Below, one piece after another: positions 46,734 to 57,885 of a stretch of DNA of 64,000 nt. Position numbers and translations under genes: made by a program. The notes beneath the pieces were generated by a model that was given only the letters and a program-made list of their open reading frames with translations, was not told where the DNA came from and did not search any database. Source of the DNA: Anagrus nilaparvatae (taxonomy: Eukaryota > Arthropoda > Insecta > Hymenoptera > Mymaridae); assembly GCA_022575985.1 (NCBI GenBank), contig JAKSXM010000007.1, positions 67,486,501 to 67,550,500 on the forward strand. Reading direction: 5' to 3'. Position 1 is the stretch's first letter; every line of letters starts with the position of its first letter.

Positions 46734-49700
46734 CTAAAAAGTAAAAAAAAATTTTATTAAATGAAAATCTAAATATTAACACATTCGCTGCGGCAGGTCA
46801 CGTGACTCCATTTAAAATACATAGGATCATGGGCGCATTTCGACCATGCCGCAGAGAATGTGTTAAATTATTTTTAAAAATTACCTTAACAAATAATTCA
46901 CTATTTTCATCACGATATTGTTCTAAAATAACCGAACTACCATAATATGGATAATCTAAATAATTTTTAACACCTAAAGCTCTGATTAAATAAGCAATAT
47001 TATCATCGTGTCCTCCATACAAGTATAATTTAAAATTATTATTGTTATGATTATTGTTATCTTCAATATTTTTTATAAATTTTTTAATTAATGGACCGCC
47101 GTTATGACGTTTTAATAAATTTGTGTAACAATCAATATCTTGATCTAATTCAAATAAATATTTTAATAATTCTATTGTTTCATTTTTACACCAATTTGGT
47201 AATTTTAAATTCATTGATTTCTGAAACATAAATTTTTTTTAAATTAAATATTTTTATAGATTAAGTCATTATTTAATTAACTTTAAATTAAAATGATAAG
47301 AATTTTAATTATAAATATCATGTGATATTACTCAAAATTTTAATGCAATTATTTTTAATACAATTTTTTACTAATACTTTAAAATGGACGAAACCATTAA
47401 AATCGTTTTTAGTTACTAGGAATGGGTAATTATCGAAAAATTCGGTCGATTATAAAAATCGATAATGAAAAAGAATAATAATTGCATCTGCAGACTCCGA
47501 ATCACTTTTTATTTTACTCTTATTTAAAATTTTTGTATGCATGACAGATTACTTAACATAATGATTTTCATAAAAGATACAATTCACTTTTAAATAAAAT
47601 AAACTAACGTCATAATATTTATTGATAAGTTATTGATAAGTTATAACACATGAATGAATATTATGAAGTTAGTTTATTTTATTTACAAGTGAACTTTATC
47701 TTTTATGAAAATCATGTTAAAATTTGTTTTTTTTTCGTAATAGTTTGTAATTTTTTCAAAGAATCTTCAATATTTCATGAAGATTAAAAAATGTTTGTAC
47801 ATATTTATTGAATAATTTATTTACAACTTTAATAATAAAATAATAAATTTTAACCCTTTTAGCGATATTTTTGGCTAATTTAAGGATGTAGGCATAATTT
47901 TACACAAGAAATACCTAATATTAATTGTTAACGACCCTTTTAGACCTAATCTGAAAATCCAATGTAGCAAAAATACCCTTTTTGGCTAATTTAAGGGTGA
48001 AGGGGTAATTTTTCATAGTTCAATCATGAATGTTTTTTGAAAAGTACTTTTTTCTTATTTTAGGTAAAATATCTATTTGATTTTCTAGCTCAAACCATTG
48101 AAAAGAGTCTTTATACTTTGTACATTTAAACTTTTTGATATATAAAAAACTGCAATTTTTGAGCTTGAAATATCATTATCATTTCAACTCTTTCTATAAG
48201 TATGGAGGGAATAGAGGTAAACTTATAAATTTACTCTAGTTAGGGATCGCGTTTCATTTTTTAGAAATTGAAGACTTTAAAATTGTATTGGGTGACCTAA
48301 GCTACCTATACTATAAGCTACCTGTCCAAAAACTGCTGTAAAATTTAACAGGTTAATGTCCAATTTCAACTATAAAAAACAATACTTAAATATAAATTTT
48401 ATTACCTGTGACTCTAAAAGATAATTAAGATTACCTAATGAGCTTATATCTTTTATTTTTAAACCAGTATTATTTGCTACATAGTCCAGAAAAGTTTTAT
48501 ACTTTAAATTTATATTTTTGATTTCTGGTAAGTTTCTAACTCTTTTAACCTCTTGTTTATGCCTAAAAGAAAATAAATATTAATTTCCAAAATACCTATG
48601 CATGATATTTTATGTGTAGGTAAATACTTAGAGCATCTTGTAATAGTAAAAATGTTATCTAGATAAGGCATTATAAAATGAATTGGTACTGGCGACCAAT
48701 TGACATTTTTATTCCAGTTATTTGTTTTATTTATTGCATATAAACCATTAAGTACTAATTCTAATGACATTTTTGTACGATCTGTATCAGTAGATACTGC
48801 AGAAATTTCATTTACTTTATAATTTTTACTTAAAAAATTATTGTATTTACTCCTAAGCATTTTTCCTATACGATATTCACGTCTTTTTCCTGCCTAAAAA
48901 AAAAAAAGTTATTTATATTACTATTTTAGTAGAAATTTTTAGTTTTTTAACTTACATCTGTTAATTGACCAAATCCATAATTTTCATAAACAGAAACATT
49001 ATATGGATCTTTTGGGTACAGTTCCATTTTTTTCGGGGTTCGATCTCCGTGTCTAAAAACCTTGGAATTAAAAATAAATATTAATTTAAATAAGCAATTG
49101 TATGCATACATAGAAATCCACCCATGCAAAAAAAAAATTTACTTATGGACTAAGATTCAGTTATTAAGTTCATTGCAATATTAAGATATTAATACTTAAC
49201 ACCTAATAATATTTTAACAGTAATTTTGAACGTAAACCTAGTTAAGATATGCTTTATGAATATCCAATATCTAAATTACTAAATAAAATTTCTTGGGATT
49301 TTCCTCCTGTGTTCTGTGTTAAAGGTATATTAACATGGAACATGTTTATAGGGAGGAGGCACCTCAAGAATTTGAAAATTAAGGGGAGGGGGGATCAAAT
49401 TTGTCCGATTTAAGGGGGGGTGGGTCAAATGGGACTTAGAATAATTTCAATTTTGGGATTTAGAATAAATCAGGTTTAGGAACTTAGATAAATTTCGATT
49501 TGGAAACTTGGAATAACCTGGGTTATCATTCAGCTGTAAGTAAACATGTTCCATGAATTTTGGTTGTGTTTACACAAACCGGTTATAAGTTTTTTTTAAA
49601 CTCGAGTACAAATTAAATAAATATTTGGTAACCTTGTACAACTTTGGAGTTGCTGATTTCGCGTTAAGGACCCTCAAATTTGTGAAAATTCTTAATAATA

Positions 49701-51157
49701 CTGTTCAAGACTCCTTAAAATTCGTTTAACCTCTTTGAGAATTTAAAAAAACTATATACAGAAAAAAAATCCAGGTTGTTAAACGAAAACAATAATCTAA
49801 TTTAAATAAATATATTTTAAATAGTTATGCTGAAAAGGGTGACCAATTAGAAAAAGAAATACTCATATCTAACCTCTTGAAAAAAAATTTACATCAAAGA
49901 TCAATACATTGATTTGATTAATCAATATTACTTAATACATTGATCAAGCCTTCATCAATCCTATATCTGTACATCAATTATTATAATTACTCGAGAACAG
50001 ATATTATAAAAATCTGATAATATTGTGCTATACGAAGATCGCTGATTTCGAATTTGGCCATCTTTTCATGACTGCAGGGTATTCAGGGTAAGAAAAAATG
50101 AATTTCAGCTTAAGATTTTATTTTTCTGCAATAGAAAATTTTCGAGGATCCAATATGGTGGACCGTAAAACTAGAAAACAATAGAAAAATTAGCAATTTT
50201 ACTAGGTGGTCTTCAAATTGGGGAATAAAGAAATTGAAAAAATGAGAAATTATAGTAATTTAAAAAAAAATATTATTATTTTACGATAAAAATTAAGCAA
50301 ATAATGCATGTTCAAAGTTCAGAAACGGACTTTTTTTAAAAAAATTTTAATCTTTTTTAAGACGAATTTGAGCAAAATCTTAAATTGACGATAACATGGC
50401 TAAATTTCATAGTAAAAAAAAATTTTTTTTTGTTATCAGGAGTGGTTTTTCCCTAGCAATCCAAAATTTTAATCTAATTTTTAAAAATTTATTTATCAAA
50501 ACAGTAATTTTAAAAATTTGGGGTAGCTCAGATATGAAAAACAAGGTTTTTGACATAAAATTGGAAAAATCTTATTGGCATCATCGCCGAATTCGTGTCC
50601 TCGTTTTTTTTTGCATTCTGCAGGGCTTAAACTACCAGTATGGTAGTAGGCAAGGTGGTAGGTAAGGCCAAATCAAAAAATTTTTTTATTTTTGGTGCTA
50701 TTAAAACGTATTTTCTGGTAGAAATGCTCATATATTAGTAAAAATCAATTTATAATAAAGAATTAATAACTTCTTAAAGATATTAAGCATATTAAATCCA
50801 TTTAAAATCGCACTAACAATACATACCTTTTAACCATTTTATAATTATCATCATTTTACTCTACAATTTACATAATATGTAAATATAACATATAATATGA
50901 AATTGAGTAATTTCACTTTCATTCACATAATTAAATAAAGCATTGTTCTAAATATATAACCTCACTTTATTATTTAATATGTATACTATCATTATTATTA
51001 TTATATTAGAGTGATATACTTGAAATTTATAATAATAATATAAAATAATTACCACTTGTGCGACTTCTAATTTCATATTATTTTTTGGTAACGAGTTAAC
51101 AATAAAAATATTATTAATTATAATGAAAATAAAAATATTTATTATATAAAAATACAT
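46536..51157 (-). CDS. Histidine acid phosphatase (secreted, venom/prostatic acid phosphatase type), complete six-exon gene
   Basis: Exons in order: 51157-51053, 49060-48956, 48893-48628, 48562-48406, 47220-46885 and 46733-46536. Lengths 105, 105, 266, 157, 336 and 198 sum to 1167 nt, giving 388 residues plus stop, the usual size of the family. All junctions are GT-AG and in phase (0, 0, 2, 0, 0). The N-terminus is a hydrophobic signal peptide (MYFYIINIFIFIIINN). Residues 36-44 are VFRHGDRTP, with the nucleophile His of the RHGxRxP motif; STDTDRTKMS supplies a further phosphate-binding Arg; YGGHDDN carries the catalytic HD pair. C-terminal cysteines match the secreted enzymes. No membrane anchor is seen after the catalytic region. 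It hydrolyses phosphomonoesters at acidic pH. The gene sits antisense inside a CUB-gene intron. Confidence 0.93.
46885..47220 (-). CDS. Acid phosphatase exon 5 (catalytic HD motif)
   Basis: 112 codons from KSMNLKLPNWCKNET to ELFVK; contains LYLYGGHDDNIAYLIRALGV. A poly-Asn/His stretch (DNNNHNNNN) sits just before the HD motif and is an unusual low-complexity insertion. Confidence 0.92.
48406..48562 (-). CDS. Acid phosphatase exon 4
   Basis: Its first base completes a Lys codon; it reads HKQEVKRVRNLPEI and later TFLDYVANNTGLKI, ending NYLLESQ at donor gtaata. It is one of the less conserved alpha-domain segments. Confidence 0.82.
48628..48893 (-). CDS. Acid phosphatase exon 3
   Basis: Starts AGKRREYRIGKMLRSKYNNF, contains STDTDRTKMSLELVLNGLYA and ends ITRCS plus AA; acceptor follows a T-run, donor gtattt. 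The reading frame stays open past the donor, but the family fit and phase require the splice. Confidence 0.88.
48956..49060 (-). CDS. Acid phosphatase exon 2 (catalytic RHGDRTP)
   Basis: 35 codons, acceptor ttccaag, donor gtaagt. Starts VFRHGDRTPKKMELYPKD and ends GFGQLTD; phase 0 on both sides. Confidence 0.93.
49320..49590. repeat. Repeat with catggaacatgtt ends
   Basis: Left end taacatggaacatgtttata; right end aaacatgttccatgaatttt followed by ggttgtgtttacacaaaccg. Inverted ends; the right terminal words match the dispersed repeat at 7803-7860 and 23876-23920. Confidence 0.5.
49591..51052. other. Acid phosphatase intron 1, repeat-rich
   Basis: AT-rich; no exon other than those of the phosphatase. 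An 89-codon plus frame (50396-50665) shows no motif and is not called. Confidence 0.5.
51053..51157 (-). CDS. Acid phosphatase exon 1 (signal peptide)
   Basis: ATG at 51157; 35 codons ending KLEVAQV at donor gtaatt. The hydrophobic core IINIFIFIIINNIFIV followed by NSLPK is a signal peptide with a probable cleavage site near residue 22. Confidence 0.88.
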
Positions 51158-51536
51158 TTTTTTTTTTTTAATTTTAATTCACGCTGAATTTTATGTAACT
51201 AAAACGGTTAATGAGAGCACGAGCTTCAAAAAAGGTTTTTTCTTTTTTAATTTTTATTTTATGTAAAAAGAAATTATATATTTTAATTAGATAAAAATAT
51301 TATTATCAAGAACTAAGTTTTTTTTTTTGAATTTTTGTTTAATTACTGATAACAATAATATATTTAATTATATACCATTTTTTTAGAGACAATATAAATT
51401 ATATTTTATACGGTATATTTTTTAATTTATTTAATTTTATCAAGTACGTTAAATTATAAATTATCAAAATTAAATTTAGTAGAAAATTTTTAGGTTAGAT
51501 TTAATAACTATACTTATAAATAGATAATGGACTCCT

Positions 51537-52145
51537 TAAATATCAGACCTCCGAAGGGACTGTCGCAGGGCCCTGCAAAGAGCACAGAGGGCACGGGATT
51601 GGGCTGAAGCCGCCACGTTCTTTCGGGAACATAAAAACGCTAAGCATAGGCTGGCCAAGGCCATCCGCCAAAGCAAGACTCGTTGCTTGCGTTTTTTACG
51701 CGAGGATGTTAATAAAGACCCCTGGAGACTTGGTAACAATGTTATAATAGGAAAACTAAACCTTGAATCTGACAACACAGTGTGGGTGTGAAAATGACTG
51801 AAAGAATAGTGGTCGCTCTCTTCTCTGAGCAGTCCATTCAAGAACATTTGGTAAAGGAAATACCCAGAGAGGAAGTGCCGCTGTTTAGCGAGGCGGAGAT
51901 TTTGAGATGCCGGAGACAAAGTTCCAGGTCTAGATGGGATGCCAGCAGAGTTGCTGAAACGGACGGTAAATGTAATCCCTGATAGTATCCTGTTAAGCAT
52001 GTTACATGGCTTAGTAATAGGAAGTGTTCCCGAGGCAATGGAAAGTGAGTAACCTCGTACTCTTATACAAAGGAAAGGTAAAAGCACCTAAATCTCCATT
52101 ATCTTATAGACCATTGTGTATGCTAAATACCATTGTTAAGGTAAT
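51537..52145 (+). pseudogene. R1-clade non-LTR fragment (endonuclease-RT linker and RT start)
   Basis: The plus strand reads SDLRRDCRRALQRAQRARDW and KHRLAKAIRQSKTRCLRFLR, then DVNKDPWRLG, the Arg-rich linker that precedes RT in R1-type ORF2. It continues with TERIVVALF..., PREEVPLFSEAEIL, GLDGMPAELLKRTVNVIPDS and VLLYKGK..SYRPLCMLNTI. Several one-base frame changes separate these pieces. Both ends are truncated. Confidence 0.8.
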
Positions 52146-53407
52146 GAACCGCATGCTTTGCTCTACAAACTGAAGGTATACCTGAATTGGTGGTTCCAGT
52201 TTGGTGCGTTAAATAGCCAGTAGGTTTCGTGTGTTTTAACCAGTAAAAATCAGGCACCCCGTTGTGAAACACATTTCCAACGTAGTCTCCAGAGGGTACA
52301 TGGAATTATAATGGCTAACCACATTATGCACCCAAGCAGCCAAAGGTGGCCATCAAGATTTACGGGACCATGCGTTTTTCGTTATATGTAACTTAGAGTA
52401 CAAGACTCGTGGGGCTTTCGTGGTTGATGCAACATTTCACATAATTGTCCGAGAAAAAAATGGATAGTGTAGCGTCGGACCCGCAGAAATTTTTTCAGTG
52501 AGGGATAATCCAATAAAAATTTAAGATTTTTTATAAAAATTTTAAAATTAAACAAAACGTATACATTTTTAGTTCTCATTAAGTTAAAAATCTGAATTCA
52601 GAATCGTTATCAGCGACCCCGAAAACTGCAAATCCAACCTTTAAATTCTTGAAATAATTTAAATTACTGATTTTGAAGTTATTAATCCGCTATATTTAAC
52701 TTCAAGATTCTAATAAGTAGATTGACTCAACAATATACTTTCGTTTTCAAAGAAAAGTTATGCGTAAATTCACGTCATAAATATTTGAAATTTTTAACAT
52801 AATCTCATACTATTTATTTTTGTATCTGTAAGTTTAAATTTCAATTACATTGTATATTTTATTTATTAATACTTTAAAAATATCTTTATACGTAATTCCA
52901 ATTTCTGAGAACCACTTAATATTATTTAATAATTGATTGATTGATTATTATTGATTACTCACATGATTCCAAATAAATAAAATTTTAAATTTAAGAATAT
53001 TCAATTTAAAAAAATTAAATTCTTTTAGCAAATACTTTAGTATTTCTTTTCTGTATAAAATTTCTTTTTTTTTAAAGAAAGTTTTGAAGCTAAAAGTTTC
53101 TTTAAATTTCATTTGTAAAACTTTATCCTTTATCGTCTTACATATTCAATTTCAAAAAAACTAATAAAATACATTTGATATAAATTTATCCCTACTACTG
53201 AATAAGTCCAAAAACTAAAATTGTTTACATTAAATTAACAAATAATCCCTGGTTGTAAAATTAGACTATGAATAGACAAGAACTGAACAGGTATGTCCTG
53301 AAAAATCAACTGAGATTTAACTTTACCAGAATTTATCAGTTTTTTTAAATGGCACTGTAATTAATATGATAGAATTCTGATAGAATTATATTTTAATTGA
53401 CAAGTAA
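52146..53407. other. Non-coding DNA
   Basis: 52146-52620 is less AT-rich (ggttccagtttggtgcgtta, then aagcagccaaaggtggccat) and may be further retroelement debris, but I found no readable motif. The remainder is AT-rich. Confidence 0.4.
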
Positions 53408-53570
53408 AAAAAAAATAACGCTGCCAAGTAATTGACACTATGGTTCCTCATTAACAACAACAATTAATGGTTTATTTTACCTTTTGAAAACGATGAATCT
53501 AGATATTAGTACTTCCATAGAATAAAATTAAGTACTACGTCCAAAAAGGAAACAAAGTTTGGTATTTTAT
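53408..53570 (-). repeat. Truncated inverted copy of the ggttcctcat repeat
   Basis: cgctgccaagtaattgacac, then tatggttcctcattaacaac, matches the inverse of 43190-43255; cttccatagaataaaattaa and gtactacgtccaaaaagg extend the match. Confidence 0.65.
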
Positions 53571-55154
53571 TAAATCCTAATGTGATAAAAGTATTTTTTT
53601 TTGTTTCCTACTTAAAATGGAACTAACAAACACATAAGCTTTTGTGGAGAGAATTCACAGTCTTAATGCATATGTAAATATGGTAATTTAGAGTTGTTGC
53701 TTCTATCAGCACTCAACAAATCTTTGACACCAAATAGTAATAATATGAATATTAAACCTTTTAAAGTTAATTTGCAAAAATTTTTAAATTTGTTTTATAT
53801 TTAAAGAACACTTAAGCATTTAAAAACCTTTACATATCTAGGGAAATTTCAATAATCTTATTATCCATTAAAAATTTTGTTAAGATTATGAGTATGAATT
53901 TTTGAACACTTTCTTAATAATTAAGAACATTTCTGACATACAAGATAATTTAATAAATGAATTTGCAGCAAAAAGTTTTAGGCTTGTCCTACTTTTTTAT
54001 TAAAATTTTAGCAATAATCAACCCCTAGATCAACCCATTATAAATTTCTTATTAAAAAAAATCATTAAATTCTTTATATATCGTTGACGAAAATAAAATG
54101 GTCTATTATATTGATATTATATAAGAAGTTACGGAAAATCTAAAAATTTTGTGAACGGGTTCTTTAGTAAGTTTTGACCAAACTTCTAAACTATCTTTAC
54201 ATAAATAACTTAAACTTTCTTGAATATGCTTTAAAGTTACATATATTATATTTTCAAAATTTGAGCTAAAGTTTTGTTATACTTTCTAGTTTCTTTCAAA
54301 TATTTCTTCTAAACAATTAATATGAAAACTTAAATCACAGAGTTAGTTTGGAAAATAAAAATAAAAGTAAAATAAAAAAAAATAAATAAAACACGAAATT
54401 TAATCTTTATTTTTTATTCATGAAATTTTATATTTTCAATATTATGAAAAGTTTTACCTTAAATACCTTCTTTGCAATAAAGCTATAATTTGTTGTCATA
54501 TAAACTAATATTTAAAGAGATTATTTACCACACTTATGTTGTGGTGCAAAAAATTTTGAAGCAATAATATTCTGCCCAGAACTAGAATCCCGGGTATTTA
54601 TGATCAAATATTTATAACATGTCGCATTTGTACTAAAAAAAATTTTTCATTTCAAAAAGAAAACGTTATTTTATTAAAAAAATTATAATAAGTTGAAATA
54701 TCACAGTTTCACACGACTGCACACATTTTGCTGAAGAGCCTCCTAACACGAAAAAATGTGAATAATATAATTAATAAAGTATACATTATTTTTATTGTCA
54801 CAGAAAAAATACCGTTCTCTGTAATTTTTAGTGATTTTTACCAAGCATAACCTAAAGGGTCGATTTCATGGAGCGTATTCTTACTAGATTCTAGGGGCAC
54901 TAGAGTAGAAATAATTAATTATGACTCAAAATTTATTAAAATTCTTCTCGAACAGTATCCATAAAATTGCCTTCGAGCAAAATTTTAATTAATATTTAGT
55001 GATAATTACTAGAGTTCAATCTATTCAACTCTTCAAACTTTTACTGGACGTATTACTCTGTAACAGTGACGTATCCAGAAAAGTGTCTCAGCTCAATCAA
55101 AGTTTTATATCTTTTCTCATAAAAATTGTTATTAAATTTTTATCTTCTTAGTAA
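53571..55154. other. AT-rich intron DNA
   Basis: No gene or clear element seen. Confidence 0.5.
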
Positions 55155-55589
55155 TGTACACTGTAAAAAGTAACTTTCTTATATTAACTAAAAAATTAGA
55201 ACATTTTCGAAAAATTAGTAAATTTTCAAAAAAATTTGTAAATATTTGAAAAAAATTGTAAATTTACTAAATTTAGAATATTATCAAAAAATTCAAGTAT
55301 TCTCGATTTTTTTTTGTGATTTCGCAAGAAAAATTGATAATTTACAATTTTTTTTCGAAAATTTACAAAAAATAGTTGTAAATTTCCGAAAAATAGTTGT
55401 GAATTTACAACATTTTTCGTAAATTCACAAAAAAAAATCGAAAATTCTCGAATTTTTCGAGAATATACCAAATTTAGTAAATTTACGATTTTTATCGTAT
55501 ATTTACAAAATTTTTTGAAAATTTACTAATTTTTCGAAAAAATTCTATTTTTTTTGTAAATCTAAGAAAGTTACTTTTTACAGTGTACA
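55155..55589. repeat. MITE with 25 bp perfect terminal inverted repeats
   Basis: The left end tgtacactgtaaaaagtaac then tttct is exactly inverted at the right end. The interior is a self-complementary mix of gtaaatttac, ttttcgaaaa and gattttt words. The youngest-looking member of the family also seen at 25222 and 46246; a shorter remnant may lie at 56905-56985. Confidence 0.88.
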
Positions 55590-56717
55590 ATTAAACTAAA
55601 GATAAAATTCATTTATTATCCAATTACGCGTTATTTTTTTGTTAACCAAATATATCTTTTGCAAGCATAATTTGTGTTCTATGTGATGTAGTTTATTTAT
55701 GGTTTTTATTTTAATTTTTCTCTTTTCATCAGCTCTTCTAAGGTATCATTAAAATAATAAATGTTAAAGTACCCAAGAGTTGTTCAAAGCAAAACTTTCA
55801 GGGTTTTAAGGCTAGAATGTAATTTACTTATTTACCTAATTTCCAGAGAAGTTTAAACATTATCGTTTGAGGAGAAATTGCTTTCCAATTATTCCCGAGA
55901 TTCGAAATCCTTGGAGATACATAGTACTAAAAGCAGATCTTTTATTTAAAGAAAAATGTAATATTATTTCCTAATTTTTGACACTGATTTTCATCCTAAA
56001 GTATCGTACTGGTACAGCAACGCGTGGATTTTTCGAGTAATAATATTTGTTTAATGTTAGCGATTTTTGATATTTATCATTTTCCATCTGCGAAAATGGA
56101 AGCTTAACCGTAACATATACATAAAATTTAATATTTCAAAATAATTAAATTAATACATCTTCAATTTTCTTTTATATTCGTTTAAGTACAATTAAATTAT
56201 TCAATTAATATTATATATATGTATACTTTAACAATAAAAGTTGAAACTTACTAAAGTAAAATTCAGCTAATTAGTGAAGTATCCAAGTAGAAGAAAATTA
56301 TATCTAAAACTTTAATATATATAAAAGGAAATATGTAGGTCATAAAAGGATTTTCTAACACCATAACGTGCGTTATTATAACAAGTTAAATACATATAAA
56401 TGCGTCATTTAACTAAAATTTATAATGCAATGAATCATTTTAGAAATTTTCAGTGGTTCAGTATAACATTAAGGTGAATAAATTAGTGTTATAACATATA
56501 ACATTGGCATGTTTCTCCTTTGCTGCGCTTTAGACCAAAAGCAGTTATATAAATACGTATATATATATACATGAGATTTCGCGAACATTATAGTACAATC
56601 TTGCTTTCCTCTCTTTGTAATTAACGGCTTCTGTATAATATGCATGTAATCCAAAGATAATTACAATAATATCTTCCTAACATTTATTTATGTCTGTGTC
56701 TGTGTGTTTTTGTTTAG
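55590..56717. other. AT-rich intron DNA before CUB exon d
   Basis: No other exon seen; TG-rich run (tgtctgtgtctgtgtg) and tgtttag acceptor at its end. Confidence 0.5.
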
Positions 56718-56798
56718 ATGCTGAAGGTAAGGATGCACGAGGACTTGTTACTGGGAGTTCGAGATATTCAGTTATTGGGCCAGCTGTTAGTGCTACGA
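56718..56798 (+). CDS. CUB-domain protein, exon d (linker after CUB domain)
   Basis: An 81 bp exon with acceptor tgtttag and donor gtaagt. Its first two bases complete the codon begun by the last G of exon c (Asp). It reads DAEGKDARGLVTGSSRYSVI and GPAVSATS, ending one base into a codon. The segment is polar and Gly/Ser-rich and probably links the CUB domain to the next module. Supported by phase and splice sites and by higher GC at third positions than its surroundings; no independent domain evidence. Confidence 0.75.
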
Positions 56799-57885
56799 GT
56801 AAGTCTTTAAAATTAATTTTTATGAAAAATAATATTTTTGTTGTTCAAGCCAATTATTAATAGACACTTATAAATTTAATTGGTTAAAATACGATACTAT
56901 TCAAAAATTACAACGCGTTGTAAATTTACAAATAATTATAATTTTTCAATAGTTTTGTATTTTTATAGGATATTTTTAACTGTGCAAATATAACTAAGCC
57001 AAAAAATTAAGTATAGTTAATTTGCTTTGAGTGTTTTGTAATATGTTCATATAAAAGATGGAAATTTTAAAAAATAAATAAAGTTAAATAAATTAAATAT
57101 TTTTAAGATTTTGGTTTGTATTGAGTCCGACCCTGAAATCGAAAATAAGTAAAAATTTTGCATAAAATGTAATAATTAAAATTAAAAACCATTTTGTAAT
57201 TAAAATAACCAAAAATAACTATTTAAAATATCTAATTTAATAACTATAGCCGGATCTAAAGTTATAAAAATTGCCCGTTCACAGCACCAATTTTTTTTTT
57301 TTTGAGTGGGGAAAGGTAAGAAACAATAGTTATATTTAAAAATTATACATGGAAATTATTTTAAAATATATTTTTTATAAATATTGGTTTAATATTATCA
57401 AGGTATTAATTACTCTCTATCAAAAATATTTTGAGTTTGATAAAAAATTTTATCAAAGCAAACCAAAAGTCTTAAAAATATTAAGCAATTAAAAATTCTT
57501 ATTAAAAAAAGCTAAAAATAAATGTAAATACCAATCAAATTACAGTTAAAAAATACTTGGTTGAATTATATTTTAAATAAATTTTTTGTAGCCCTGAAGA
57601 GGCCTGAAAACTGCTGAAACGTCGACAATCGCAACTTAGATCCCTGTTAGATCCCCAATAAAATAAATAATAAAAAACGAATTTAACTAAAATTGATCAT
57701 TTTTATTTTCATTTTGTGAATTTGCCTTTAAAAAATACTAACAATACTGAAGACTCTAAAGAACCAAACTGAAAACTTTTATTAAGAATCGCTTTTAAAA
57801 ATTAGCTTTTAATATTAGTATCAAAATTTAGTAAAAAAATAGAGTTATAAAATATATTTTATTAACTATTATTAATTATTTTTAT
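56799..57885. other. AT-rich intron DNA with a Penelope-like tail motif
   Basis: No exon seen. At 57590-57625 the words gccctgaagaggcctgaaaa and ctgctgaaacgtcgac form a hammerhead-like CUGANGA...GAAAC...GUC pattern often found at the ends of Penelope-like elements. Confidence 0.4.

Noticed and set aside
46536..51157. Multiple inositol polyphosphate phosphatase instead of acid phosphatase
   Set aside because: Length (388 residues), RHGDRTP, GGHDDN and the spacing of C-terminal cysteines fit the secreted acid phosphatase group; the longer MINPP-specific regions are absent.
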